From Cavenderia fasciculata (taxonomy: Eukaryota > Evosea > Eumycetozoa > Acytosteliales > Cavenderiaceae): a stretch of 64,000 nucleotides of DNA. The stretch spans positions 372,001-436,000 of the forward strand of contig NW_004457637.1 in assembly GCF_000203815.1 (NCBI RefSeq), read 5' to 3'. Below the pieces are notes generated by a model that ran no database searches, was not told the DNA's origin, and saw nothing but the letters and a program-made list of their open reading frames with translations. The translations under genes were made by a program, and so were the position numbers. Position 1 is the stretch's first letter; each line of letters opens with the position of its first letter. This document shows, in pieces, positions 20,684 to 32,173 of the stretch.

Positions 20684-21006
20684 CCCCAGAACAAATTAAC
20701 TTTAATTCTTCTTGAGATAATCTTTATTTCTTGCTGGTCAATTAAAAAGTAAAATTAATAAAACTTTGTAACTTCTGAGTACTACTCTTCCCGATAGGAG
20801 AGAACAGGAAAAGAATTACTTTAAAAAAAAAAATGTCCTCTCCTCTCCCCAGAACAAATTAACTTTAATTCTTCTTGAGATAATCTTATTATTTCTTGCT
20901 GGTCAATTAAAAAGTATAATTAATAAAACTTTGTAACTTCTGAGTACTACTCTTCCCGATAGGAGAGAACAGGAAAAGAATTACTTTAAAAAAAAATGTC
21001 CTCCTC
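20684..21006. repeat. 163-bp tandem duplication
   Basis: Two adjacent near-identical units start at 20684 and 20847 with CCCCAGAACAAATTAACTTT and end in a poly-A tract plus TGTCCTCTCCTCT or TGTCCTCCTCTG. They differ by a few indels (for example in TAATCTTTATTT versus TAATCTTATTATTT). The tail motif GTCCTCTCCTCT also occurs at about 19961. Non-LTR elements that target tRNA genes in dictyostelids (TRE) carry repeated modules at their ends, so these may be element modules, which is inference. Confidence 0.75.
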
Positions 21007-21059
21007 TGTATTTATTTGTTTTGACTTAAGTAGAAGATGACGGCGAGTAGAGATACCAA

Positions 21060-21783
21060 TTAATTAAACTGTTCAGTTCACTAATCTCATCGAAGATGGT
21101 TGGGAGATGGGGTCGCCTTGTTTTGTGCCCCTGTTGATGGCCAACTCTTTTGACAATCGGCCATTGACAGAGGCACGCACACGGGACCCTTTCAGGAGGT
21201 TGATGATGAGGTCTTTGAGGTTGGGGGGTAGACCAATGTGGATTAGCGTGTTTTCTATAGCCTTGTGCGATATCGAGTCGAACGCCTTTTGAAAGTCATA
21301 CAATGTAATGAATCCATTTTGGTTTGTTTTGTTGTTGTGGTCGATGACCTCATTGATATTCAGTATATTGTCGTGAATGTTTCTGTTAGGGACGAACCCT
21401 GTTTGGTTGGGGTTGATGATTGTGGAGTGGAATGACAGTAGACGATTGTTGATGATGATGATGACGACAACAGCTTGTAATCCGTGTTGAGGAGTGTGAT
21501 GGGACGCCTTTTGGCAATATCTTTTGGGTCCCCTTTTTCATCAATGATATGATTACACCATCCTTGAGTTCTTGGGGGACGGCTTGTGGGTTGTTGAGGA
21601 GTGTGTTGTAGTGGTTGAGGAGGAGGGGAGTGAACCTTTTTGTCTGGAGTTTGAAAAGTTCAAACGGCAATCCATCTTGTCCTGGTGCTGAGTTTCTTTT
21701 ACTTTGCTTGATCGCTCGCTTGATTTCTTCCTCGTTGAATGGCGAACCGAGGGCGTTGATTGTTTCGGGTTAGGGGTTAGGGT
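21060..21783 (-). mobile_element. Truncated, frameshifted non-LTR retrotransposon (L1-like reverse transcriptase)
   Basis: Reading the minus strand from 21767: FNEEEIKRAIKQSKRNSAPG (the NSAPGxDG motif of LINE reverse transcriptase), then VPQELKDGVIISLMKKG, a frame change near 21530, and then, after further frame changes, LYDFQKAFDSISHKAIENTL (catalytic-Asp motif A, in F-Q-K-A-F-D) and NRGTKQGDPIS (the QGDP motif). The copy stops abruptly at about 21073 before the YADD box, and no endonuclease, YADD box or ORF1 is present. Three or more frame changes make it inactive. It lies between an intact tRNA-Ile gene and a tRNA-Ile fragment. TRE-type LINEs of dictyostelids integrate beside tRNA genes, and this copy fits that habit. 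Confidence 0.85.
21767..21783 (+). repeat. Telomere-like GGGTTAGGGGTTAGGG
   Basis: Two and a half TTAGGG-like units at the 5' edge of the reverse-transcriptase remnant. They may be chance, element-derived, or an interstitial telomeric scar. Confidence 0.4.
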
Positions 21784-21924
21784 CACCTCCCAAAAAAATT
21801 ATAGTGTCCATTCTCGCAAGAGCGTTGAAACCAACCCAGACCCCAGCGTTCGATAGACACCTATGTAAACTATGCCTCGAGGCGTACCCCGAAACCAACA
21901 TGACGAGCTATGAAGTTTGCTCAG

Positions 21925-21959
21925 TCTCGACCTTTGCATTCCATACTGTGATATAAGTA
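21925..21959 (-). pseudogene. tRNA-Ile fragment
   Basis: Thirty-five bases match the anticodon arm, intron and variable loop of the tRNA-Ile gene at 19833-19917 with one clear internal difference (TATATCAC for TATATAAC). The acceptor, D and T arms are absent. It lies on the same strand as the intact gene, on the far side of the LINE remnant. Confidence 0.75.
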
Positions 21960-22262
21960 TAACTAATATATTTTAATAGAGTTGCTTGATCAGTGTAGGT
22001 ATAATCTTCTAAAGCATAAGGAATTGATATTTGGTTATGAATATGTGCAACACAATGGTACACTCCACCTAGAATTGCTTCTTTGAGTGTTTTAAATGAC
22101 GAAAAACAAAGAGATAACGAATAAAATGATTCTTGGAGTGATTTAAAAGAGATGGCTTGTGACCTATATCTATCCGATATCACGCTCCATGACCTTTATT
22201 GTCATTCATTCCTACTTTAATATATCGATCTATCTATCAATTTATTTAATTTAATTAATTAA
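21960..22262. other. Intergenic, 3' of polA1
   Basis: AT-rich. A minus-strand frame (22183-21908) overlaps the tRNA fragment and shows no family features, so it is not called. Nothing else is seen. Confidence 0.4.
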
Positions 22263-25200
22263 TTATTTTTTCAACCAAGGTTTATTAGCAAGGAACAAAG
22301 ACTTTTCCATTTGCTCAGCGGGAACAAGCATATTAAAATTGTAACCAAAGTTGCTAATCTTTTCCAACACTGAACCAATCAACATTTCACAACATTTTAC
22401 CAATCTTCTATTCTCTAGTTCTTCGTCACTTTTCTTGTTTGAATGTTCCAAAACAAATACTTTTTTCATAAAATATAATTGTCTCAGTAATTTTTGACAA
22501 TTCATCTAGAAACAAAAAAATTAATAAACTATATATATATATTTCTATTTTTTTTTCAATTTTTTTACATACAATTTGAATTAATTTACCATTACAACTT
22601 CTAGTACATTTAAAAGATTTATCAGAATAATGTTTTGAAACATGACTACATTCAACACATTTCAAATTCCAATCTTGATGTTGTTTGATAAAACTTCTAG
22701 TTTGCATTGTCAATTGATTCAACAAGACAGCCAAACCAAATTGTTTTTGACAATGTTGACAAGTAGTACCAGATTCTATCACTTCTCTATCATCTTCTGG
22801 ACCCAAAGTAATTCTCTTTATACCAGAAAAGACTGTCATTTTACGACAAGATGGACAATTAAATTCTGGTTTTTCACAATCCTTGAATCTTGTATCTTCA
22901 ACTTGTTGTTGTTGTAAACGATTATCAAATCCTCCTTGATTTTGTTGATTTGACTTTGATTTGTATTTAATATTTGACATACCCAACCAACTAGCCAATT
23001 TTTGTTCTTCAATACCCAAAAGTTCAGTGATACGATAGGTTGGTGGTAGAATTTGTTGAGCAAGATACCAATCCAAATCAATTTGTTCAAATGATGTTAT
23101 ATCTGATGGATGAAGTGCACGTTTTGACCAAGATTCCAAATTACTATTATTATTACCATTTCCAAGAGTAATAACATATGGGATTGCATCACCTTGTTGA
23201 GCAATTAAACCTTTTCTTTTCATTTCCAAAGCAACATTTACATGTGGAGGATGTTCACCATCATTGTAAGCTTCTGGATTTGCAGATAATGTCTTTGTAA
23301 TAATAAATTGATCAATTGAAACAAGACCTTCATTTATATCTTTTCTAATTTGTTCCAAAAAAGATTTAATTTCTTCCAATAATTTACTACTTTCTTTTTC
23401 TTCTCCAGATAATAACATTTCCAATATTTTGTTACCAATAGTTTTTGTTAGATCACACCAATCACGACGAACAATATCCAAACCCTTATTTTGAATAACA
23501 GTTTTGAATGTATTGTCTGATAATTTTGTTTCAATCAGAGCAGCATATTTCTTCTTTTTCAATAATAATAATCTTTTAAAGACACCATCCAAACCAATTT
23601 CCATTACAGAATTTTTAAATTGATTATTAATTTTTGTTTTAATTTGACGACCAATATCTTGAGCTTCATTATAAGTAGATACACCAGTATAAACCATAAT
23701 AGAATCTGTATCACCATAGATAACACTATGATTCATTCTTTCAGTAATATCTGCCGATTTTTCCAAATTCTCTCTACCCTTGCGAGTAACCAATTCTGCC
23801 AATGGGAGAGCATAAAAACGAGAACTAGTAAAACCAAGACATCCATACATTGAATTGGCTACCAATTTGATTGCTTGTTGTTTGATATCAAGTTGTTGCT
23901 TGATGGTTGCGTCCTTTTCAACTTCCATCTTTTTTCTAACATCCTTTCTACGATTGACAAGATAATTTAATACCTGTGGTAAAATACCTTTTGCAACTGT
24001 ATTACTTGGTGGTACAGCCAATTCCCATCCTTTACTACCGAGTGATCGAGTACTTGTTGCAGGTTTATCAACTTCATCAACACCAGCAAATTTTGATTGA
24101 TCACCAAGATCCTTTTTAATACGAGGAATAGTTGTAAAGCAAACATTATACTCTTGAATAATAGATGGATAAAGTGAATTAAAATCCAACAATACAACAT
24201 ATTTATCATAATAGGCTCTTTTTGGTTCTAAAACCAAACCACCACTAAAAGCTGCCTTGGCACGTTTGTTTGATGCTGCCAAACTATCACGTCTTGATTG
24301 TTTATCTGGTAAAATATACTTTTTCTGATAGAAATTATGCAACAATAAATATTCTATACGTTCAGCTCTATTACCAGTCAGCGACTTGTTCCATAAATTT
24401 CCTGCCAAATTTGTCAATTGTTTTGTTAATGGTATCAACATTAATTTAAACATTAATTGTAATATTATATTACAATCATTTTCATTTAATTCAATTATTA
24501 AATTTATCCTAAAAATAGAAAAAAAAAGATATTAATATTTTTAATTATTTTCTATTATCTATTTTTACTTGCCTCTTTGAATTATTAAAATAACTATCAA
24601 CAGCTAAAAGATTAATTGATTGTTTTTCAATTTGTAATTGAGTTTTACTTAATTCTACGAGTGAATAATTTTTTTCTTTTTGAAGAAATTCTTTAGACAA
24701 GAGATAGGTATCACAGACAAGACGACCAATGAGGACTTGTTTTTCTTGATAGGAATTTTCAGCAGAACCAATACCACCAGACAATCTTGGAAATTGTGTA
24801 CGACGAAGTTTACCAAGATAACTCCAATTTTGAACTTTCAATTCCTTCATACGATGAATGATAACATCCAAATCATAACCAATGATATTGTGACCTGCCA
24901 ACATATCGGGGTCTACCGACATGATAGTATTGGCCAATTGAGTCAATACCAAACGTTCATTGTTTTGGACAGAAAGATTTTGACGACTTTGACCTTGTTG
25001 TTTAAAATCCATTGGTAATGTTTGACCAGTGAGTGGACGAATTGAAGTCATATACTTTACATTTTCACGTGCCGATTGAATAGTACCACCATCACAACTA
25101 ATATGTTCATTGACTACACTACTTATCATTAAAATTTCATTTGAATCCTTGGTAGATGTAGTCTTTACAGATAGAGCCATTACTACAATGGGTGGTGATG

Positions 25201-27195
25201 GTTGTGGTGCCAATTTTACCTTGTCAAATGGTGCAACATCTTTAAAACTTGGTACTCTTGCTTCAAAACGACAATATGATATTTTTTGTGAAACATCCAA
25301 AACTGGTTTAACATTTCTCAATACCATCCAACATGGTCCCATTATTCTTGTTTTTAATAAAAATAATTCCAATGGTGATGATGTTATACCATATCCACAT
25401 TTAAATGTTAATCCTTGAATATCATTTTTTAATGGTGCAACTAAAATAAAAAAGAAAAAGAAAAAGAAAAAGAAAAAGAAAAAGAAAAAGAAAAAGAAAA
25501 AGAGTAAATAAAAAAAATCATTATATTTTTTGTTTCCATTTTATACTGACAATTTGAAGGATAAGAAATTTTCCAAAGATTATCATATTTTGAAATATTT
25601 GTAGATTTGTTTTCTTCTTTATAATCAAAACAAATAGAACGAGAAACCTTTTTACAAGTCCAATTCTTAATCTTGTTGGCATCCATGATTGATTTAATTT
25701 CCTTTTCAATCATTTCATCGGTTGGTTGTATAGTGGTAGGTTCACCCTTGGCATCGACACAATAGGATCTTGGCAATAAAAATACATTTCTTTGCAGATT
25801 CTCTACTACAATACAACAACTAACAAACCTAGTTACAGTTCCTACTTGTTGTTTTACTTTACCAAATAAATAAATCTTTCCTACAAATGTTCCTTGTGTT
25901 TCTTCTTCTGCTGTCAAAAAAAAGAATTCTAATCCTTTTTGATTTTGAATTGTTATCATTGGTATACTTGAAACTAAAAAAAAATAGAAAAAAAGTAAAT
26001 TTAATATATTATCTTTTTTTTTCTTTTCTTTTGCTATTTTCTATTTACCATCTTTAACACAAAGGTTTTCAAATTCACCAATTGAAATGACAGAATCTTC
26101 TGCTTTTTTCCACCAATCATTTGTTGTTTTTGGTGATACCAATGAAATGGTTGGAGTTTTTGTCTGTAGTACAGGAGCAGAAGCAGTAAAAGTAACTGTT
26201 GGAACTTTTGGTTCATCTTCATTAAAATCAAATTCAAATGATTCTTCATCTTTTTCAAAATCTTCAAGATTTAAATCTTCATCATTCTTGATAGTTGTAG
26301 TTGTAGTTGTATTAGTAGAAGTTGTAGAGGTTGATTGTTCTTCCTTTTCTTTTTCTTTTTCCTTTTCAATTCTTTCTTGTTCTTCAAGAGCACGTTTTTG
26401 TTGTTCAATAAAATCAATATCCATTTCTTGATCTGGATTTTCTTGAAGATCTTTTAAATAAAGTTCCATCATATCATCATTGGTTTTACTCTTTGTCGTC
26501 GCTGTTGTTGTTGATTGATTTGATTTTTGCATTCTTTCTGCCAATGACTAAAAATAAATAAATAAAATGGTTAGATATATAGATGATTATTTGATTAAAA
26601 TTTAATTTACCATTGATGTCGATGAAGAAGTAGTATTACTACTACTACTACTACTACTACTAACAGTTTTGTTTAAAAATTGATCCATTCTATTTGCAAT
26701 TGGAACTACATCAACCTTTTTCTTTTTCTCTTTCTCTTCTTGTTTCTTTTCATCCTTTTTACTACTACTACTATTATCCTTTTTCTTTCTTTTTACAACC
26801 TTTGATGATGATTTTGATTCTTTTGCTTCTTCCCCAGAATAATCATCATCATCATCATTGTCATGATCCTCCTCACCATCACTTCTTTCTCTGTAACCAT
26901 ATTCATCATCATCTACAACAAAATCTCTAATCTTTCTCTTCTTTTCCAATTCCTCTTCAATATTTGTAATTGTATTCTTTTCTCCCTTTTCATCATCTGA
27001 TGATTCATTTAATTCTTCTTCTTCTTCTTCTTGAATCTAAATAATAAATAATAGTAGTATTAATAAATATAAATATATATCTTATTCATTATCTTTTTTA
27101 CATACTTGTTCAGATCTTTTTTCTTCACCAGATTTAGCTCTTCTAAGTGCTTGTAAAGAAGCAGCTGTCTTTTTAGCTCTTTGCTCTCTTGCCAT
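22263..27195 (-). CDS. polA1: DNA polymerase alpha catalytic subunit
   Basis: Exons 27195-27106, 27036-26611, 26547-26049, 25973-25551, 25440-24573, 24508-22573 and 22505-22263 join to 1494 residues (human 1462). Residues 1-340 are acidic/Ser-rich low complexity. The exonuclease-like domain follows (MLAGHNIIGYDLDVI), then family-B polymerase motifs: A, LDFNSLYPSI (Asp about 877); B, KLVANSMYGCLGF; C, YGDTDSIMV (Asp about 1037). Two C-terminal zinc sites are seen (CPSCRKM...CQHC and CVEC...CTRSC). It extends primase RNA primers at origins and lagging strands. Two splice sites are unusual. The exon 4 donor appears to be GTCAGT. The exon 5 donor is AG|GCAAGT, a GC-AG intron, the only choice that keeps frame across RINLIIELNENDCN. 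An (AAAAAG)n tract fills the intron at 25449-25503. Confidence 0.95.
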
Positions 27196-27411
27196 AGCTT
27201 AAGTAGATAAACCTAGTTATAAACCTTATCTATCTATATAAAAAAACTCTCTAATAAAGATGGACAATGAAGAAAAAAAAGGAGGTAAATGTAAGAGTCT
27301 CTTTGGTTTTTTTTTAAAAATAATGGCGCCAAAATCAAAAAAAAAAAAATAGACAAATTTTTTTTTTTCAAACGTAATATTTATAATTAATTTGTTTATT
27401 TTGAATTTATT

Positions 27412-28151
27412 TTATCTACTACTAACAAGAGTGAATAAACCAGCACAAAGAGCAGTGAAACAAGCGGCGAGGGTAGCCCACCAACCACCTCCAGGCATCC
27501 AAGAGTATCCATCAGAGCTACCATAGATCTTGTCACACCAGGCGTCGTCTAGACAAAAGACGATATCGTCATCCAAAGCCTTTGGCATACCGAATAATGT
27601 GAAAAAGGAAACAAACAAGATGGCAATAGTGGCCATAGAACAACCGATACAAAGAATCTTCCAGATGATTGAACGACACAACTTTGGTGACAGTAAGAGA
27701 ATGAGTTGCAAGAGAGCAGTTCCAAGAGCCAAAGCGGCACCAATCACCAAGAATGATAGACATGTATTTAGAATCTTGGCAACATCATCAAATTCATTAG
27801 TAACATAAATTGGTTTGGTCGTTAAAAATAGTGGACAACTTGATGCATCAGAATAACTTTCTTTGGATTCCTAGAGAAATGAAGGAAATTAAAAAAAAAA
27901 TAGATTAAATAAGAATTTGATTGATGGATATACATTCTTATTTGATTGATTTACATGATCGATTTACATACCTCTTCACCGCCAACTACACATTGTACAT
28001 CTTTCCATCTAAAGTAAGTGACTGCTTCATCGATATTAGAAAGTCCAATTTCATATGACGATCTTTTGATTTGATACCATGGCAACGCAAATCCAATGAT
28101 ACAACCAACTAAAACTAAAACTTGCAATCCAATTCCAATTTTTAATTTCAT
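27412..28151 (-). CDS. Four-transmembrane protein, claudin/PMP22-like topology
   Basis: Two exons (28151-27972, 27870-27412) join to 212 residues. Seen: TM1 (LQVLVLVGCIIGFALPWY, residues 9-26), an outer loop with W-x-x-x-x-C and a second Cys about 20 residues on, TM2 (about 87-112), TM3 (about 116-142), a second outer loop with two Cys (FCLDDAWCDKIYGSSDG), and TM4 (about 188-208). The first loop with Trp and two Cys recalls the PMP22/EMP/claudin superfamily, which has many poorly studied members in social amoebae. No function can be assigned. The gene lies 216 bp from polA1 on the same strand. Confidence 0.85.
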
Positions 28152-28909
28152 CTTTTCTTAAAATATATGTTGTAATTTTTTAAAATAAATATAAAGGGTG
28201 TTTGTTGTGTATAATACAATTAATTAATTAAATAAATAAATAAATAAAGATAGAGAGAGATAAACTTTTGATTAGATTATCTGTAGAGAGAGCGCTATGT
28301 GAATGATTTGATTTCAACAACGATGTTTTGGATGGATATTTAAAGGTTATTGTTTTGTCCAAAGGGAGTTTAATTAATTAACTCGCTCCTGTCTCGTTTC
28401 GTGGCTAAAAGGTACATTTTTTATTTGAAAACAGTGTCAACAATCAAACAAACCCCTACATAATGATCGTATAGGGGGGTACCCCTGCTGATCTAAACAT
28501 AAAGACAAAGGGACTAGATCTGGTCCTAGGACAACAATTTTGTTTAAGCTGTAACCATGGTGGTGCTATGCCGACAAGGAGCAGCTGCTTGAATCACTCC
28601 TTCTTTTTCATTGAACCCATCAGTTGAAAGAAAATTTATTTTTGTTTTTTTTTCATATTTATTTGAACCTTTTATTTTTGTTTGCATTGATCTAAAATAG
28701 TACACGACATCAATGTAGTATGCACAGAATGGAATGTACAGAGATCTCCTTTGTACGATCACGATCACCAATTCCGTGAAAGGAGTAAATAAAACAAATG
28801 ATGAAGTGAATTTCCTAACCTTTTTCATCATAATAAATAAGATAATCGATACTTAGTGATAATCGAAAAGTATTTTTCATCTTCAATGAAACCATTTGAT
28901 CATTAAGTG
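28152..28909. other. Divergent intergenic region before the LanC-like gene
   Basis: About 760 bp. It has a GC-rich spot with the palindrome GGGGTACCCC (about 28477-28486) and the repeat-like ACTAGATCTGGTCCTAGG after it. A 95-codon minus-strand frame (28831-28544) shows no recognisable features and is not called. Confidence 0.4.
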
Positions 28910-30418
28910 ATGATGCAAGGTAGATACATAGATAATCCTTTATTGGATAAAGTTGTTGTTGTTGATCATCACCAAATTACATTTCAATCATTACAATTAC
29001 TAGCAGAGACACAATTCATTGAATCATTTCAATCAATTGATAAACAATTATTAGTGAATCAACCAAATATAAAGTATGTAAGAAGAGAGAGAAGAATAAG
29101 TATAGTATACTACATCTATCAATCAAATATACTATAGTATACTTACTTTGTTCTTCATATTTTCAAAAAGAGATGATAATAGTATTTATACAGGTGCACC
29201 TGGATTATGTTTATTTTATTTAATTCAATATTTGGTACCTACAAGTTGTAAATATCCACAAACAGATTCATTAATTCAATCATTAAATCGTTGTAAAGAA
29301 TTATATAATCATTTAAACAATAACAAGAAAAAGACTAGTAGTAATAGTGAAAAAAAGAAAAGAATTACATTTCTTGAAGGTGAAAATGGTTTATTGACAA
29401 TTGGTATCATACTTGGTTCAATTGATTTAATTAATGATAATAATAATAATATAGATTTAAAAAATCAATGGTATGCATTTACATATATATAACACTTATC
29501 TATAATTATAATTATAACTAACCTTTGACATTATTTAGGATAAAATTATTAAATGAAATAATTATAGATAACTATAACTCTTTATTTGAATCATATCCAT
29601 TTGAATTATTATATGGAAAATGTGGATATATTCAAAATCTATTATTTATTAGAAAATATTGTTTTGATACTTTGGTATCAACTAATCAATTATTAAGGTT
29701 AGATAAATGTATTTATGATTTAGTTGATCATATTGTAGAACAAGGTAGATTATATTCAAAACAAAATTCAATATCTTCACCATTAATGTATGAATGGCAT
29801 CATTCACAATATTTGGGTGGTGTTCATGGTCTAGCTGGTATATTATACATTTTAATGAATTGTTTGGAATTGATTGATGATGAATCAGATAAAAAGTTAA
29901 ATATATCAAATGATATTAAAGGATCATTGGATTATTTAATGTCAACTAGATTGGAATCTGGTAATTTTCCAACTAGACCAGATAATACAAATGATCGTTT
30001 AGTTCAATTTTGCCATGGTGCTCCTGGTGTCATTCCAACATTATTAAAGGCACATTCCTTTTTCAAAGATTCAAAATATTTAGAGTGTGCCAAGATATCA
30101 TCAGATGTAATTTGGAAGTATGGATTATTAACCAAAGGTACAGGGTTATGTCATGGTATTTCTGGTAATGCTTATTCATTCCTTTTAATATACAAGGAAT
30201 CCAAAGATGAAAAGGATATTTCATATCTTTGGAAAACAATAGAATTTATTAAATTGGCAACCTCTCAATCAATTCTCAAACAACAATCACAACCTGATAA
30301 TCCATACTCTTTATTTGAAGGTTTAACTGGTCTTGCTTGGTTATTAAATGATTTAATTAATTTATTTAAATATAAACAATCATATTTAAATCAAATTCAT
30401 TTTCCAACTTTATTATAA
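28910..30418 (+). CDS. LanC-like protein (LANCL family)
   Basis: Three exons (28910-29073, 29171-29470, 29539-30418) join to 447 residues. Seen: SIYTGAPGLCLFYLIQYL near the N-terminus, GENGLLTIGIILG, GGVHGLAGILYIL (His about 251), the first zinc ligand in QFCHGAPGV (Cys about 313) and the second pair in GLCHGISGNAY (Cys-His about 359-360), plus a final YSLFEGLTGLAWLL. These are the seven-fold toroid repeats and zinc site of lanthionine synthetase C-like proteins. Animal LANCL proteins add glutathione to dehydroamino acids in damaged proteins, and LANCL1 binds glutathione. The Asn-rich inserts (about residues 95-150) are extra. No lantibiotic precursor is seen nearby. Confidence 0.93.
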
Positions 30419-30438
30419 ATAAATCTAGATTATTACTT

Positions 30439-31860
30439 TTAATTGTCTGTTGATTTTTGTTTTTTTAATTGTTGTTCTTCTTCTTCTTGTTGTTGTTCAC
30501 CTTTTGTTTCCAAAGCTTGTGTTTGGAGGTGTATTTTCTTTTCCATTTCTTTTTCTTTTAAAAAGTGATTACAAAAATCACTCAACATCCATTTATAAGG
30601 TTCACTATGTTTTCTATGATTGACCAATGTTGAATCTTTTTGTGATGTTTCATAAATTGACATACTTCTAATTATTGTTTCTGGTAATACTATTATTTCT
30701 TCTTTCTCTTTTTCTTTTACTTCTTCTTTCTTTTCTTCCTCTTTTACTTCTTCCTTTTCATCTTTTTCTTCTACCTTTTCATTTTCTTTTTTGATTAATT
30801 TAAAAGTATACATTTTTCTAATAATTTTACTACCAGGACAATCTGTAACATCAATTCTTTCCAAACAATGAAAACCATGTTTAATGGCAGCCTCTTCCAA
30901 TTCTTGTGATGGATGAGGAACAGAAACAATAGTATTAAAGATACTTTGTTCCGATCTTAATAGTCGTTTAACATTTTCAACCAATTCATCCATTGTTAGA
31001 GTATGAGTGTGACGAGCTATTCTTCTATTGGTTGGCATATTTGATACAAAATGATCAATTTTAACATCGGTTGGGAAATAGGGTGGAGCACTAATGATTA
31101 GATCGTATTTACCATCGTTTGGTACCGATAAAACATTTGAATCTTTAGTCTTTTCCAAATTATTTTTCTCCAATTCAACGGTTTTTGTAGTGTCTGGCAT
31201 AAATTGTTGAATAGGAGTATGAAATAGATAAATATTCTTTGCCCAATTTTCTTCTTCCTTGTCATCGACCGATGAATATTCATCAGATTTTAACTTTTCC
31301 TGTTGTTGTTGATAGATATTGTCGACGTTGATCGATGCTTGTTTAATGGCAGACTCATCGATATCGATAGAGTTTACAAGCGAATGTTTGAATCTATCGG
31401 CCAACATTATAGACAAAACACCAGAGCCAGTACCAATATCCAAAATCTCTCTTGGCCATTGTTCGCCTGGTTCATCAACATGTTGTCTAATATTATTTAA
31501 ACCAATATTATAATCATATGTCTTATTACTCCAAACTAATTCATCCAACTTATTATTTGCAGTTTCACTATTATCAATATTGGTTTGTTTAAATTTAGCT
31601 ATAGATGTATATCCAACTACTAATAATGCATCCGTACCAACTTTTTGTCCTGAATGTTCTAAATATAAAAACAAAGTATAAATAAAACTTATATAATAGA
31701 TATCATATTGTATTTATATACCTTGATGAATTGAATAATTCTTAAATGTAAATACACCTTTATTTCTTTTTCTCTTTGTTGTTGTTGTAGTTGTTGTATT
31801 ACTTATTGTTTCATCAACGGTCGTTGTTGATGATGATGGTTCAGATAGATGAGTACTCAT
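30439..31860 (-). CDS. TrmN6/YfiC-like adenine N6-methyltransferase
   Basis: Two exons (31860-31722, 31658-30439) join to 452 residues. Seen: after a Thr-rich leader, FTFKNYSIHQ, then GQKVGTDALLVVGYT, the SAM-binding DIGTGSGVLSIMLADRF (motif I) and SIDIDESAI, and the catalytic-pocket motif DLIISAPPYF, followed by RIARHTHTLTMDELV and a bacterial-type C-terminus. The order matches bacterial TrmN6 (YfiC), which methylates A37 of tRNA-Val. The usual NPPY is SAPPY here. Asn/Lys/Glu-rich inserts and a 100-residue C-terminal extension are additions. The target in this organism is unknown: tRNA, rRNA or protein are all possible. It converges with the LanC-like gene, with about 20 bases between stops. 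Confidence 0.82.
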
Positions 31861-32173
31861 CTTTCTCTCTTAAGTTGTTTAATATATAGATATATAAATA
31901 AATGTTATAAAACACAGATAGATATATGTAAAATGACTATGACGGTTGAACCCGATCGTCTTTATTTTTTTTGATGGTGTTTTTAAAAAAAAAAGAACAA
32001 CAGTGGTAAAAAAACAACTTTTATGTGTTTCTATATTTTATTCATCAGAGAGTAGTAAAAAACATGTTAACAACACACAAACCATCATCATCATATATAT
32101 ATAATCATCATACCACTACTACTACTTCTACTATTATTATCTTTTAGATATACATACTTGTCTTTTTTAAAAA
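31861..32173. other. Divergent promoter region
   Basis: 313 bp between the methyltransferase and LRR gene starts, with homopolymer A/T runs and ATC repeats. No gene is seen. Confidence 0.5.

Noticed and set aside
21908-22183. 91-codon minus-strand frame next to polA1
   Set aside because: It overlaps the tRNA-Ile fragment and shows no family features.
28544-28831. 95-codon minus-strand frame
   Set aside because: No domain, no introns and atypical composition; it is probably chance.
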